64,000 nucleotides of DNA from Brassica napus. Lineage: Eukaryota > Streptophyta > Magnoliopsida > Brassicales > Brassicaceae. Numbering within the stretch: position 1 is the first letter of the stretch; every line of letters starts with the position of its first letter. Of the stretch, positions 11,875 to 24,668 are shown one piece after another. The stretch covers positions 10,395,065 to 10,459,064 of the forward strand of contig NC_063452.1 in NCBI RefSeq assembly GCF_020379485.1, written 5' to 3'. The notes under the pieces are model-generated. The model was not told where the DNA came from. It did no database searches and worked only from the letters and a program-made list of their open reading frames with translations. A program made the position numbers and the translations under genes.

Positions 11875-13954
11875 ATTCCCCCAGACTTAGATCCTTGTTT
11901 GTCCTCAAACAATGTCAAGTATCAAGAACAGGGAGAAAGGTTTGAAAGTGTGGGAACTCTCCTATTCTCAGCAACCATACTTTAACCACGAATCTCTGAA
12001 CCATACAAGCAGTAAAACTAGGACAACACACCCTTACCGGAACCCCACTAACTGCTGTTCAAAAATCGGCTCCGTACTCTTCATCTCAAACCTGAAAAAG
12101 CAACACTATCGAGACAGAACTCCCTACATTCATTTAAGAGTAGCGTGAGCTTTTCATCACAGGCATCATTCAGGGTAGACGGTATAGGTGTGAAACAGGC
12201 TATTTAATGGTGGAGTTAAGAGTGTTTAGGGGCTACCATTTCATTGAAGAGGATGCAGGATATCACACAAAATGGCAAGAGAGGATAGATCCATTGATGT
12301 CCACAGCCTCTACTCGTTTTTGCTATATCTGGTGCGACTGTTCTGATGACGGAACAGGCAACTGATTGTTCTGCTTTCCACTTTCCTCTACACACTCTTC
12401 AATACTTGGTACCAACTTCTTGCTCGACCTTTCCAGTGGCTCCATGTTTCTTTTCTTTCTTCCCCTTCTCCATCACATTAATCTCGTTTTTTTTTTTTTT
12501 TTTTGAATGTTGATATGGTGATGTGACGAAGAAGGAGGTAATACATGATCGTTCTGAGTGCCACTGGTGGTTCTGATTTCGCGACCATTCTGGTTCTCCA
12601 CCCCTGCTCTTGCACAGTTCATTGGTTATAGAGCGGTTGCTCCCTTAATCTACTTGTTCTCCTTTCGGACATAATTTCTGCAGCAGTAACGAGTAGGAGG
12701 CTGCGTTGATCCTTTCCTCTCCGACCTTTTTGCACATATCTGCACATATGACACTGAAAAACAAATGCATGAAGGTGGAATAAAGGCTAAGGTGCAGGGT
12801 GGAAACTAGATAAAGATGAGCTAGCCACTCAGGATCAGCAAGATGGATAAAAAGGATAAGAAGTCCTGAGTGTGTTCTCGTTTCCCTGATCTAATGCCCA
12901 TAACAAGAAGAATTTCAGTCAAGATAAGGTTCAAGTAAGGTGGAGTTAAGTCTACCCAGTGTAACCTGATCGGCTGAGAACTTCTGGAGAATCAAGTGAG
13001 ATATGTCAGGGTGTTCCAGGTCCACATGTGTGTCTTTCGCCACTGCTAAGGTCACTGAATAAGATAACTAAATCACGAGGTGGTCAGTGATCAACACGGA
13101 ATAAGGTTCTAATTCCCACAAATTTTGACAGACTCAATAAAAACTGACTCAAATTGACCCAAAAGAAAAACAAAAGAAAGAAACGAGTTAGTAAACGACG
13201 AAAACCCTCCCCCAGACTTACTTCACAACGTCCCTGGTGTGAAAATAAATCAGAGAAAAGGTGAAAACAAGAATAAACATTTTTTTTTTTTGGGTCGAGA
13301 TACTTACCTGAGTGGAGCAGGCGCTCCATGAAAATTCTGGTTGTTCTGTCGTCAGATGGTCGCCTGGAAGAACCGCTCTTTTCAGGGGGTAGGTTGTTCC
13401 GTTTCTGCAACCCAGAATTTTTGAAGTATCTCGAATTTTTATGCTTTTTGACCTGAAACTCAATAAACTAAAACGAAAATAAGCAACCAAAAACAAAAGC
13501 AAGTTATATTTACACTTACCAGTGGGTTACCTCCCACCAAGCGCTTGGTTTAAGTCACTAGCTTGACTTGGTGACATGGATCAGTCGGGTTGATCATGAG
13601 GACTTGTTCCAAAACAAGCTCCACAATCAGACATGTTCAACTTCAGAATGCTCAGCAACCCTTTCACAGCTGCTTTTCCTTTCTCCTTCAGCTCATGTGT
13701 GAGAATAGCTCTGACTTTAGAGAAAGGTTTAGAGGTACCCTTGCACTTTACCTCATACTCAATGGAGTTCCCATCACACTTGAGAGGTATCAAAGTCATT
13801 GTAGGATCTCCCTTGACCCTTTTCTTCTGGACTTTCTGTTTCACCCTTGAATTCCCTCTGAATTTAGTAGGATCAGTGCTAGGATCTTCATCAAAGAACA
13901 GTCTGCTCTCACCCTTATCACCATGCTCCTTCTCTGGAACAACCTTCAGCTTTT
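11875..13954 (-). other. Non-coding 3' interior of element A
   Basis: Between the gag-protease stop and the polypurine tract lie 2.1 kb where an autonomous relative would have pol. A reading frame at 13581-13967 partly overlaps the gag end in another phase; it is lysine-rich and I do not recognise it. It may be the original gag C-terminus reached by frameshift. The rest shows no recognisable protein. Confidence 0.6.
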
Positions 13955-16117
13955 CTACATCAAACACTGAGATGCAAGAGGCGTGTGATGAGGAAGATCT
14001 GGTGGGTACAGCTTTGTAGAAATTTTCTTGTTGATGTTGGAGAAGCAGACTCTCTTGTTAGGCATATCGATGGTTGCTCCAACAGTAGCCATGAATGTCC
14101 TTCCAAATATCAAAGGCATCTCATGATCCTTGTTCATCTCAACAACTTGAAACTCAGCAGGAATAATACATTCCCCTACTTGAACATGAAGGCTGCGGAT
14201 GGTTCCATATGGGACTGCTCTGGAAGAGTTTGCAAAGGTCAGGGTCAGCTGAGAACGCTCAACATCAGCAATACCCAAATCGTCTACAATAGCCTTTGAG
14301 ATGAGATTCACACAAGAACCAGAGTCACAAAGAGCGTTCTTGAAGGTTGTTCCTGCGATGGAACATGGGAAAACAAACTTTCCAGGATCATCAACCTTAG
14401 GCAATACCTTCAGTGCTGGCGTAGACAGTGCTTTGGTATAGAGGACCTTGATCTCTTCTTGAGTCTCTCTACAGTTTTTAAAGAACTGGAGCAATGGACG
14501 AATCTGCAGAGCATCTTCGAATGCAAGTTCTTTAGGAAGCCTTCTCACCATCTTGTTAAAACCTATCAGCTGCTCTTCACCAATGGGATCCATCAGATGT
14601 CTAGGTGGAATTGGATGGGGAACCTTAGGAACATAGACTCGGACTGGTGGAGTTTCAGCAGGTTCGCTAGGAGCAATCACTTCAGAGCTAGCAGACTGCT
14701 CTGTGTTCTCTTCTGCGACTAGAATAGTCTCAGCAAACGGCTGCTCTACTGCATTACAGTGCTCAGTCCTTGGATTTTTATCAGTTCTTCCAGGGAGCGT
14801 CTCTTGTTGCCTCTTGACACTCTCAGCTGTTTGAGCAAGCTGAACATCGATCTTTCTCATATGGATCGCAAGATTGTCATACCTGTTATTCAGCTCAGTG
14901 AACATGTTGCCCATCCTGGTGTCAATTTTTGTGGTTACCTGATTCAACACCTTGGCCTGAACCTGCTGACCCTGCAACAGCTGTTGCATCATCATACCCA
15001 GACTTTGCAGCTCATCTGGTTGACTGTTCTCGTTAGCTGGAACAGCTTGCTGATTGCTCTGCGGTTGTCGCTTGTTCTGGTTCTGAATATGTCCGGCCGT
15101 AGCTTGCTCCATGCTGAAGACGTGCCATTGGTTGTTTTTCAGTAGCTGATCAACCTTGGCAGTCAGCTCATCTATTTTCTGGGTGTCAGAACTGTTCCCT
15201 TTCATGGAGCAATCACTCTCCTCTTTCTTATTAGCTGAGCTAGCAGCCATGTTCTCAATCAGCTTAAACGCTCCATCAGTGGTTTGAGTCATGAAGTCTC
15301 CATTGCTCGCAGAGTTCAGAGCACCTTGGTATTTCCAGTCCACTCCATCATAGAAAATGTCCAGGAGGTAATCATCATCAAATCCATGGTGAGGACATTC
15401 TATGCGATAGTCATTGAAGCGCTCCCATGTGTCGTAGAAAGGCTCATCAGTGAGCTGTCTGAAGGAGGTGATCTTGTTCCTCAATGCAGTTGTTCTCGCC
15501 TTAGAGTAGAAATGGCTGAGGAACGCTGATCGGACCTATTCCCATGAAGTGAGAGAGCCGGTAGGGAGAGAGTTCAACCACCGTGCAGATTTTCCATCAA
15601 GAGAGAATGGGAATAACATGCACGTGATGTAGTATGGTGGAACACCATTCACGCGAGTGAAACTACAGACTTTTTCGAAGCTCTCAATATGCTCCATTGG
15701 AATTTCTGTAGAGAGACCAGAGAACACCTTCCTCTGTACTAGACCAATCAAAGCAGGCTTGATCTCGAAGTCCTGCCTGGTGCAGAGTGGAGGAACAATG
15801 GCAGAGCGCGTAGTAGGGATGTTACGCGGAAGGTTTCTCTGCCCGATTGGAACAGTCTGCGCCTGTTGTTCTTGCTGCGCGAGAGCAGCCTGTTCAGCAG
15901 CATCCTGCTGAGCTTGGATGGTCTGCTGCATTTGTTGCATCTGCTGCTGCATGAGTGCCATAGCCGCAGCGAGATCATCCTTATTGGCGTGATCACCCAT
16001 AGTGGTGTCAGTTTGCCTTGGTTGTTGACGGTTCTGACGTTCTAATCTCGCTAGTTCTTCGTTGGTGAGCTGATGCAATGGTCCTTGTGCGTTGCTCCGA
16101 GTATGTCTACTGGTCAT
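13955..16117 (-). pseudogene. Gag-protease polyprotein of element A, one amber stop
   Basis: One reading frame runs from ATG at 16117 to the stop at 13955, about 720 codons, broken only by TAG at 15536-15538 in the motif SWE-stop-VRSAFLSHFY. The N-terminal part is glutamine-rich (MQQQMQQMQQ). The middle is a Retrotrans_gag domain (ARWLNSLPTGSLTSW, WERFNDYRIECPHHGF). The C-terminal part is a retropepsin-like domain with the active-site triad in ALCDSGSCVNL and a later PLIFGRTFMATVGA strand. No zinc knuckle is obvious. The single stop could be a recent C-to-T change in a glutamine codon or a readthrough site. Confidence 0.85.
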
Positions 16118-16237
16118 GCACCTGGATCATTAGCTGTGACAAAGAAACATAGGCGAGTTAGATATCTTAGACTTAAAATGAAACTGAAAAGTAGAGGTAA
16201 AAAAAAATCTGGTCCCCGTCGCAACGGCGCCAAAACT

Positions 16238-17382
16238 TGATACACTAAATATGAATCTTTGCTACTGCCAAGTTAACAGTTGTGATTATAGTACTTTAGA
16301 TTCAATCCAGAGGACCAGTCTACACTTTACTCTTATAAATTTCAATGACAAGCTAAGAAGAAAATGGTTTTCAATTCAATTGGTGACGCGGAAAACAAGT
16401 AAACTAGAGTTTGATTCAATTTAACAAGAAGCTAGCCTAGGGTATTTCATTGGGTGTTGAGCGAGAGCCAAACAATTATTCAAGCGTGATGCAGTGCTTT
16501 CTAGAACTCGGATCACTCAGCTGGAACACCCCACTGTCGTGGTGGTGATCTCTTTGCTGGTCGATCCCATAATCTAACTATCGTTGAGATGAGAAACGAC
16601 TGCAAGCCTTAGAGATCAGGTCCGATCAGTTCACTTACTACCCTAATATCTACTTTCGCTGATTAGGGATACTAAGCTCATTCAATACATGTCAAGCTAT
16701 CTCCTAAGCGGTTAGCTAGGCGATAAACTTAGGATCTAACATCAAGTGATCAGATTAATGGAAGCCTTAAGAATAGTATGGATGAAGAATAATCAAGAAT
16801 AGCTTATCTATGTTTAGCTCATATTTCAACACCCTAAAAACCCTAGGCGAGCTAGATCACTACTCAATCATGATGCAAGCAATCAAAGACATATATCCTG
16901 AATGAAACTGCATAATAAAACAGATAGAAAGAGGGTTCAGGATAATCTTCTCTATGGTGAGAGAGATGGAGCCTTCTCCCTTTACAATCCAAAAGCACAA
17001 AAGTCTCCAATGGTTTTCTTCTGTCTAGAATAGCGTAGAATGATAAAGAGAAACAGAAATATGAAATATCAAAGCCACAGGCGGCTGGGAGAGAAAATAT
17101 GGATAATTAGGGCAAATCCCGTAATGATTGTAGTTTCCTTAAAAATCTTTGCTGCTGGAACACTCACTCGGAACAGTCACTCGGATTGCTCCGCTATCTG
17201 ACTGTTCTGCGTGAAAACCACCAAATTGCATTGTTTTATGCCTCTTTTGTTCCAGCTGGTCCATCTCCCATCCAATGCAACTCCAGACCTGTAATGACTC
17301 CAAAAGGACTAGAAAGACTCGATAAAGACTTGAAAACCAATTTAAAAGCATATATACAAGATGTATAAAACACCATATATCA
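16238..17382 (-). repeat. LTR of element A (right copy)
   Basis: On the element's coding strand this is the 5' LTR. It is followed by the TGGCGCC primer-binding site and the gag start at 16117. Confidence 0.9.
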
Positions 17383-18274
17383 GTCTGGTTTCTACAATCT
17401 GCAAAATAAAGGTAATCCTAATTCTGAGAACATGAATTGAACATGGTTGTTTTGTAAAGATTGAAACCCTAAAATCAGAACTCTAAAGATGAAAGCCATA
17501 GGGAAAATAGATCAAACTCTAAAGAGTAAATCGGAGCTCGAATAAGTCCGATCCCCTAAACCATAATTTGAGATTGATCCATTGATCAATTAAAATCAAA
17601 GTCTTAATGATTTTGAATCTCAAATCAAATCCCCTTGATCAAAGATCAAAGTTTTTCGAAATCTCCTAAAAACCCTAATTTTGGAAAATCGGTTTTAAAT
17701 TGTTTGATTTAAACTTTGATTGTTTGATCACCTATAGCTATTGATAAGATTGTTTAGATTCGAATCTAAATCACTCAAACTGAAACCCTAAAAGTTTAAA
17801 TCGGTTTTAAAATGTCTTTGTTTGATGATTGATGATCTGAGATGTTAGGATTGATAAATTGATTAATAGATCTAATCTCAAGATTCGAGATCCTTAAGGC
17901 CTTGAAACCCTTAATCTTGATTGATATTCCTAAAGGCCTTGAAACCTTAAATCTCTCATTACTTAAAACCTGAAAGATTGATTTAAAGAATTTACATATT
18001 GAATGAGAGTTAGGTTACTAGATTATTTGATTGATATGGATCGTATGGCATTGTGTTTTTGTTATCAATCATACTGAATGGCCGTGAGGCATAATGCATT
18101 GGTTCATACATGCGGCCTTGTGCCCTTGATTGAGATTAAAGCCGTAAGGCCTAAGCATCACAAAACATGAGCCGTGTAGCCTAAAGTATTATAGATAGAC
18201 TTATGAAATCATATGCACTAATTATTTGAATTGGTTACAAGAATTTTAAATCATGAATTTATTAATGATTTCAG

Positions 18275-18958
18275 ATGTCGAGATTTGAGCCTTCGGATTA
18301 TGCTGCCCTAGATATCTCTGGAGATAATTATCCAGAATGGGAAATGAACACTTCAATTGCCCTGAAGTCTAGAGGACTCGGGAAATGTATCATTGAAAGA
18401 AATGATGAAGTTGAAAGTGAAAAGCATAGAGCCATAACAATTATGCGCTATCATCTCACTGAGGAACTGAGAAATAAGTACGAAAGTATTGAGGATCCTT
18501 ATGATCTTTGGATAAAACTAAAATCCATATACTCAATGGAATTATGGCGAAAGGCCATGAATGATTGGAAGATACTCAGGTTCCAGGATTTTAAATCCGT
18601 GGAAGAATACGATTCTGCTCTAATGAAAATCGCCCATAGTCTTGAACTATGTGATGAAGTGGTTACAGATAATGATCTACTGTATAAAACATATTCCACA
18701 TTCAATCCAAAGGATCAGTTGCTATCATATACAGCTAAAGGTTTCACAACCTATAATGACCTATTGTCATACCTATTGGCAACTGAGCAAAGAAAGCAGA
18801 AAATTAAAGATACCATTGACAGATTTGAGAAACTTCAGAAAAGATGCATTGAGGAACAAAACAGTGAGATGAGATATCCTGAGGCATTGGATCAGGATGA
18901 ATCCAAGAAATCCGTGTGGAGTAATATAGATTGTGAGGCCGGCTTATACATTGACTAA
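18275..18958 (+). CDS. Copia gag protein
   Basis: An intact 227-residue frame from ATG. The N-terminus (YAALDISGDNYPEWEMN) matches the DUF4219 head of plant Copia gag, followed by a UBN2-type region containing YDLWIKLKSIY and the FKSVEEYDSALMKIA segment. The usual CCHC zinc knuckle is missing; the frame ends right after the helical region. It begins after the long leader of the Copia element and is the only open reading frame that element retains. Confidence 0.82.
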   Translation: MSRFEPSDYAALDISGDNYPEWEMNTSIALKSRGLGKCIIERNDEVESEKHRAITIMRYHLTEELRNKYESIEDPYDLWIKLKSIYSMELWRKAMNDWKILRFQDFKSVEEYDSALMKIAHSLELCDEVVTDNDLLYKTYSTFNPKDQLLSYTAKGFTTYNDLLSYLLATEQRKQKIKDTIDRFEKLQKRCIEEQNSEMRYPEALDQDESKKSVWSNIDCEAGLYID

Positions 18959-21900
18959 AAGAAAGATCTCGACATGATAATTTTATTTTAAGTCTATGAT
19001 TTTGTGATTTGCTTTTGACCTACTTGATGATTCACGATTTTGTTTTTATATATTATCAGTCCACTGATAGTTGATTTCATGCATGGTTTAACTTTACCTT
19101 GATTGTATAGGTTTAACTTTACCTTTCTGCAATCACATAAAATCAATTGATGGGTGTAGAATAATGAGTCAGTTCACTGATAGATTGATTTCTCGCATAG
19201 ATTTAACTTCATCTTGATTGTATAGGTTCAACTTTACCTTCCTACAATCACTTGAAATCAATTAATTGGTACTGACAAATGGCAAAAGACACGACATTAT
19301 TCAGACCCATTGAGTTATAAAGAAATCAATTAATGCCTATACCCATATTTTCTACTGATTTATTCTATGCTAAGGATCAGTATGAAAGAGGCATAAAGCC
19401 ATGGTAACCAGTATGGTTCACCACGAAATAAACACTTATGGCATGACCAGATTAGCCATCTTGATCCAAAACATGATGAAAAATTAATTAAGGCACAAAA
19501 GTGATCCCATAAAATCTCACAATGTGTTATAAGTACACAAGAGGGAAAATCACTAAAATAATTAAGGCTCCACTGTCCTAAGCACTACGAAATTATGAGT
19601 ATGTTCATGAGGGGGAGAGAGGACTAAAACCCACAGTCCATGATCATATCATAAATTCGGATTCCATGGTTTACAACCATAATATACACGGCTGGAAAGC
19701 TTTAAAGCTCTCACTAATGGTACATCACCCACGTCCAGCCTAAAGCTTAAGGACATTATGTATATAAATATTGATTTACATCAGGCCATACATGTAAGCA
19801 TAGACATTCCCACCTCTGAATGATTAAGGGTCATAAACCAGACATATACACAAACCATCTTAAGAAAATACGAATATTCCACCACATATATGTGTGCCAT
19901 TTAAGATGGAACCTCAGATGAGGATTGGGAATATATATTAGATAAATAAGACTTCCTCCATGAAACTATAATGTATCTTGTGCCAAACATGGATGATTTA
20001 ATCAAGTGGCCAAGAACACAGGTTACAAAAGATAGTAATCTGATTATCCAACTTTGAAAGGAGAAAGTTATCAGGCTGATAAAGAGTAAAGAGTAAAAGA
20101 GAAATATAGTGGTATCAACCATAGTTGTCTTGACAAGATCCTCAGACCAAAGATTATGATCTAGACGTTCTAAAAGAATATGATCAAAAGATATAAAAGC
20201 TAGCAGAAATATATGCCAGATACACTGACCCGAAAAGAAAAAAATGACTATGTCATACCAGTTTAAGCACCACGAATTTGATGTCTAAGAGACACAATCA
20301 AGTTGCTACAATATCTATTAGAGATAGACAAATAAGTTCCAAATAATAAGGAACCTCGGAAAGTAATGAAAGGTGCTCAGAATCGTACAAATCCGAGTTC
20401 ATAAGAGAAACCAGTTCAGACAGAGAAATAAGGTTGCGCAACCACACATCTAAGGTACCAGACCATGTAGTTTGGGACGCCAAACTGCAAGGTATAAAGG
20501 TCTTGGATAATAATATCTCAAAATCTAATTAGATCATGTCTGGAACAGTATGAAACTGAAGATAAAGAGTGTTAACACCAAAGATGTATTTACATACATA
20601 AGAGCTCATAAAAGATTGTAGTACTTGGGATTTGAAGGATATAACCTGAGGATCATGAACCCACGTAGAGTACTCATAAAACCTATATAGGGACGTGGGG
20701 TGTTCAAAGAATTCATATTAATTATAAGACAGATGGACGTAGTAACCATGTACATACAGAAAAGCCATCTAAGAAAGAAACCAGTAAATGGATCTTGTAA
20801 GATAAGAAATTCCGTGAGATTAAAGGACATGACCACATGGTATAGTGTGTCCATGTTCCTTCTAAATAACGTTCAAGTATAGCTTGATTACACAAGGATA
20901 CTCACAAGGACCAAGGAACAATTTATAAAGAGATATGCTCCTCTATGGTGGATGCTACTACAGAAAATCAAGTTTGATTTTGTCTGGATATTTACTAAAG
21001 AAATAATGGTGTAGTAAGCAGCAAATGGATCACTAGATAAATGTATCAACGTACCATAGAAATATGAGAAAGAAATTCTCATAGAACAAGCTTTGTTCCT
21101 AAGTTGTTTATGGATTGTAATATACAGCAGCTGTAAGTAATATGAAAGACTAAGTATTTAGTGCAGTCAGTCCATACAGAAAATATTATAATTCCTTGTG
21201 ATCATAATAAAGACCAACTGAGAGAAAAAGGTTTAATGGTTCAAAGGTTCAATGATACAAGTTATCGATTGATTAAACAGGCTATGTTTTACATATGGAA
21301 AGTCTGTAGAAAAATCATAGCCGTGTGTGTGTGTATGATTAAGTCAGCACGCCTAAGTGAGAACCATAAACCAGGATAGTGACCAGAAGGATGTCTGGTC
21401 GTGGCTTAATGATTATAAGCATTGCTAAAGCAAGAAAAGATCGATAACCATGTACAAAGGACATGAGTGTATGGCTGCGAATTCATTGTGTGATGAGTTT
21501 CATTGCAGCAAATAATTATTGATGGTATGACCTTAGACACTCATGATTATGAACGAATATAGACAAGGTCTATAGCTCAACATGGATCGACAAAAGAAAA
21601 TAAAGAATGATTGGCTACAATGGATAAAGCCATTGGCACATACGAAGAGATATAAGTCCGAATGAACGAAAGATATGAAGTAAAGTTGTTCGTATGTGTT
21701 CTGCGTCTATGACTCAATATATATTGAATGTCCACATTTTGGGAAAGCCATATAACCAAAGAGAATCCGTGGGACATGAAAAAAAACCTGCAAGTAAAGT
21801 TTTATTGCAGATTATAAAGTCCATCCGAGCACCGTTTAAAGCACCATCAGTTCAACCAAGACATGGAGTGATCAGCAGCAAAGATGTACATCCTGACCAC

Positions 21901-22204
21901 ATCTTAATGGAGTTCCAAAAGAGATACCAACGTCCAAGACTTACAAGTTCATTCAAGGAGAATCCAGCTGATCATCTTCACCAAGTCATAGGCAACTTCA
22001 ACGTTCAAGAAGACTCGGATACCAGATTGGAATGCGTCTACTACAGTGATGCATTCATCAGGGGGAGTTCATGTGTTGTACTCTTTTTCTTGTCTTGTTT
22101 TCCCTTTTTACCACATTGGGTTTTGGGTTTGTCAAGAGAGGTTTTAATAAAGCAACATCCAAAGCATGAATGAACCTTGACCGGATGTGTCGATCAAGGG
22201 GGAG
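18959..22204 (+). pseudogene. Decayed Copia pol region
   Basis: No long frame survives. Short pieces look like pol remnants: MDVVTMYIQ near 20730 resembles the DVVTAYL reverse-transcriptase stretch, VVYGL near 21110 recalls YGLKQ, and SFKENPADHLHQ near 21950 resembles the ENLADLFTK end of RNase H. Frames are broken by many stops and shifts. The region ends at the polypurine tract before the 3' LTR. The assignment rests on position plus these weak matches. Confidence 0.55.
19057..19265 (+). repeat. Diverged direct duplication in Copia interior
   Basis: Two related units of about 90 bp (about 19057-19148 and 19175-19265) share the core CTTGATTGTATAGGTT and the end AAATCAATT. Neither is coding. 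Confidence 0.65.
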
Positions 22205-22473
22205 TGTTATAAACTATTTAGTGATCGACCCATTTATCAGCCCGTGTAGCAAGACGGGCCAAGCCCATCCGCAGGATCATACTGGCGCCTATCTACTCTT
22301 GTGTTTATCCACATTATAGTTGGTGTTTATCTTACGTATTGCTAGTCATTATCTAGTTAAGGATAAGTACGATCTCATGTCGATCCAGTACTTAGACCGT
22401 CATTACCATATGTATATAAAGACCAGTTGGTCGACCTAATAATAAACACAAGTTCCCCTCTTCATTCACAACA
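22205..22473 (+). repeat. 3' LTR of the Copia element
   Basis: The partner of 9932-10200, about 98% identical by eye. The purine tract lies immediately before it and the ATAAT target duplication immediately after. Confidence 0.9.
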
Positions 22474-23745
22474 ATAATTTAATTCTAACCCATGTTCTAA
22501 TAGATATGAGATCTTGCTAAAAATTTACTATAATATAATTCCCATACTTTTATATTACTAGGTGCATAGTCCCCGCGCAAGCGCGGGGTCGGCTACATTA
22601 TATGTGTATTGTATAGTTTTTTTTACGGGATTTTTTTTTTTTTTTTGTCTATAATGTGATTGATGGGACTTTGGATATTACATGGGTTGATGAGTTTGAT
22701 ATAAGAATGAACGACGAAGTCATATGTTGATATTTTTATATCTTATATGTTCAAAGTTGAGGGTGATGGAACTTGTTAGTGTTTACTTAGGTAGTTGTTT
22801 GTATATAAATCAAATAGTGCATGGAAAAAGATAATAAATTTGGATTTAAAATGTTAGGGTTTCAAAATAACTGGGCCTTGAATATGTGGTTTAGTCTAAT
22901 ACTGAAAAAACTGTTAGGACTTCAACTCCTTTTTTCTCTATGTCGGGAATGTGGGCACTAATTTCCCGATTCATGTAGGTAAAATTATTTCTTAGTTTGT
23001 GAGATTGAAAAGCGTAGATTGATTTTAAGCATGATTGATGAGAGGTTTACTTGCATCAGCTTCGTCTGCCGTGGGTGTTGAGTTTCGTCGGCGCCAGATG
23101 TTAGACATGCAAGAGAGAAGATCTGAATATGTTAATTTCGTGTTTTGTTTTTTCTTCTCTCGTGTTTTGTGGGTTCCACTCTTTGCTCAGACTGTACAAA
23201 AGATGAAGTCTGGCTAGGCCGTCTCACTTCTCTGAAGTATTCCCTTGATTAACTTCCCACCAACATCTATCTTCTGATTATGTCTTGAAGTCGAGGAGCT
23301 TCCGGAAAAATTAGCTTCCATCTGCTGTTCCGCTTGGAATGGAGAGTTCTGAAATGCCGCATAAAAAACATATTGGCAAATAACTAATGATTGTCAACAA
23401 CTATCACTATACCAAATAGAAAATAAATCAAGGTTTTTTGTTCTGCACAAACTAAAATCTTACAACAGGGTTGTCACGGTCTTTTTTCAGGAGCAAGATC
23501 TTTTTCTTCCCATAAACCATAGTCAATGCAATTCTTGGGAGAGAGCTATCCATGATAGAGGCTAAAGTTGCGTAGATGAAAAAATAGATCAGAAACACAG
23601 TAGATTTTTTCAGATAAGGAAAATATGGGATAAGTTGTTGACTAATTATCAGTTTCAGTTGTTGGTATGTCATTCCACTTGAATTTGCTTGATTGTAATC
23701 TTGCTTGGAGCTGCCAAATATGCTATGTTTACCAATTTATAGGTT

Positions 23746-24060
23746 TGTGTTCGCAATCACTTGGAGCACCTAGCAACCTCAAAACGATCGACTTTCACAA
23801 TGGAATCTGCTTTCAAAGATGGCATATAATGATTAGCACGTCCGACGGGAGAAAACCCATGAATCACGGAATCTGTAAATAGTATTATCCAACAAAGAAT
23901 CAGGAAATAAATTAAAACAATTATGTTAAATAAGTGTGATAGATCGAAGATTAACTTACCTTTTCATCGAGGAAAAGAACCGTGATTCCCACAAACTGTC
24001 TGTCTTTCTTGAAGTTCAGGGAATCCCAGAAGCGGAGGAATCCAGGGCTATGCTCTGACT
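23746..24060 (-). pseudogene. DUF223/RPA1-like OB-fold gene fragment
   Basis: One exon (about 23960-24060) reads PGFLRFWDSLNFKKDRQF and continues to a donor GT at 23958-23959. The next piece (about 23746-23873) reads DSVIHGFSPVGRANHYMP and on to VDRFEVARCSK before a stop. Both are the first OB-fold of plant DUF223/RPA1-like proteins, which bind single-stranded DNA. The N-terminal start and later domains are missing or scrambled. It is cargo of Helitron 1. Confidence 0.75.
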
Positions 24061-24596
24061 ACTAAGACCAAGACGGAGAGACTCGAAGGTTGAGTGACGG
24101 ATGCCGGGACGCCGGTTTGACGAACTGGAGAAGCAGAGAGAAACATTTTCTAGAAGATGATTAAAGCTAAGATGAATCAATGAGTTTTGTGGAGATGCAG
24201 ATTGGGTTCATCAAAGATGAGAATCATATATATATGGTTTACAGAGGGGCTACAAATCAGGAACATTTATGATCAAGCGATTTAAGATGGGGACATGAAG
24301 AGTTCACCGGTGAAAAAATAGATTACGAACATACACACGGCGCAACTCTGTAACTCAGACGTGTTTGAGACAATAATGAAAAGAACTCATATTAAACTAC
24401 AACAGTTTACAATATAGGAAAACCATAATTGTTGCAAACTTAAGCTTTTTTCATATAACGTGATGAATCCCATTTAAAAATGAAACCCATAACACACTTG
24501 TATGTCCGACCCTCAGAGGAAGCCGAAGAAGCAAGGGCTTCCGACCTTCATAAATATATATTAGGTTCGGCCATCAATGTACAAAGGTATCAGTTA

Positions 24597-24668
24597 GCTT
24601 AGTGGTATAAATGTTGGTGTTTATATCTCAATAACCCGGATTCGAGCCATGGACTTCACACTTTTTTA
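24597..24668 (+). other. tRNA-like sequence in Helitron 1
   Basis: TTAGCTTAGTGGTATAA resembles an A box and CCGGATTCGAGCC a B box, at tRNA-like spacing. I could not pair a clean acceptor stem or anticodon arm, so this is not called a tRNA gene. It may be a captured or decayed tRNA piece, or a fortuitous internal promoter. Confidence 0.3.

Larger units (their letters stand above)
10729..17382 (-). mobile_element. Gag-protease-only gypsy-like element A
   Basis: Two LTRs of about 1,145 bp (TGATACAC at the left, CATATATCA at the right) flank a 4.4-kb interior read on the minus strand. The primer site on that strand is TGGCGCCGTTGC next to the LTR (about 16218-16235), the type used by Athila/Tat-like Ty3/gypsy elements. 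The polypurine tract is CTGGGGGAAT at about 11875-11886. Flanking pentamers are GTATG (10724-10728) and GTCTG (17383-17387), one mismatch. The interior encodes only gag and an aspartic protease; no reverse transcriptase, RNase H or integrase is visible, so it must rely on helper elements. It is nested in the Copia leader. Confidence 0.88.
9932..22473 (+). mobile_element. Ty1/Copia LTR retrotransposon with nested insert
   Basis: Two 269-bp LTRs (TGTTATAAAC to CACAACA) bracket the element, flanked by the 5-bp duplication ATAAT (9927-9931 and 22474-22478). A purine tract AAGGGGGAG precedes the 3' LTR. The leader begins with TTATCAGCACG just after the 5' LTR, a possible degenerate methionine-tRNA primer site. 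The leader (10201-10728 and 17388-18274) is split by a nested gypsy-like element. The gag region is open but pol is decayed, so the copy is non-autonomous. LTRs differ at about five positions by eye, suggesting a young insertion. Confidence 0.92.

Noticed and set aside
20600..21400. An independent host gene in the decayed Copia interior
   Set aside because: Position between gag and the polypurine tract, weak reverse-transcriptase-like words and many stops fit decayed pol better.
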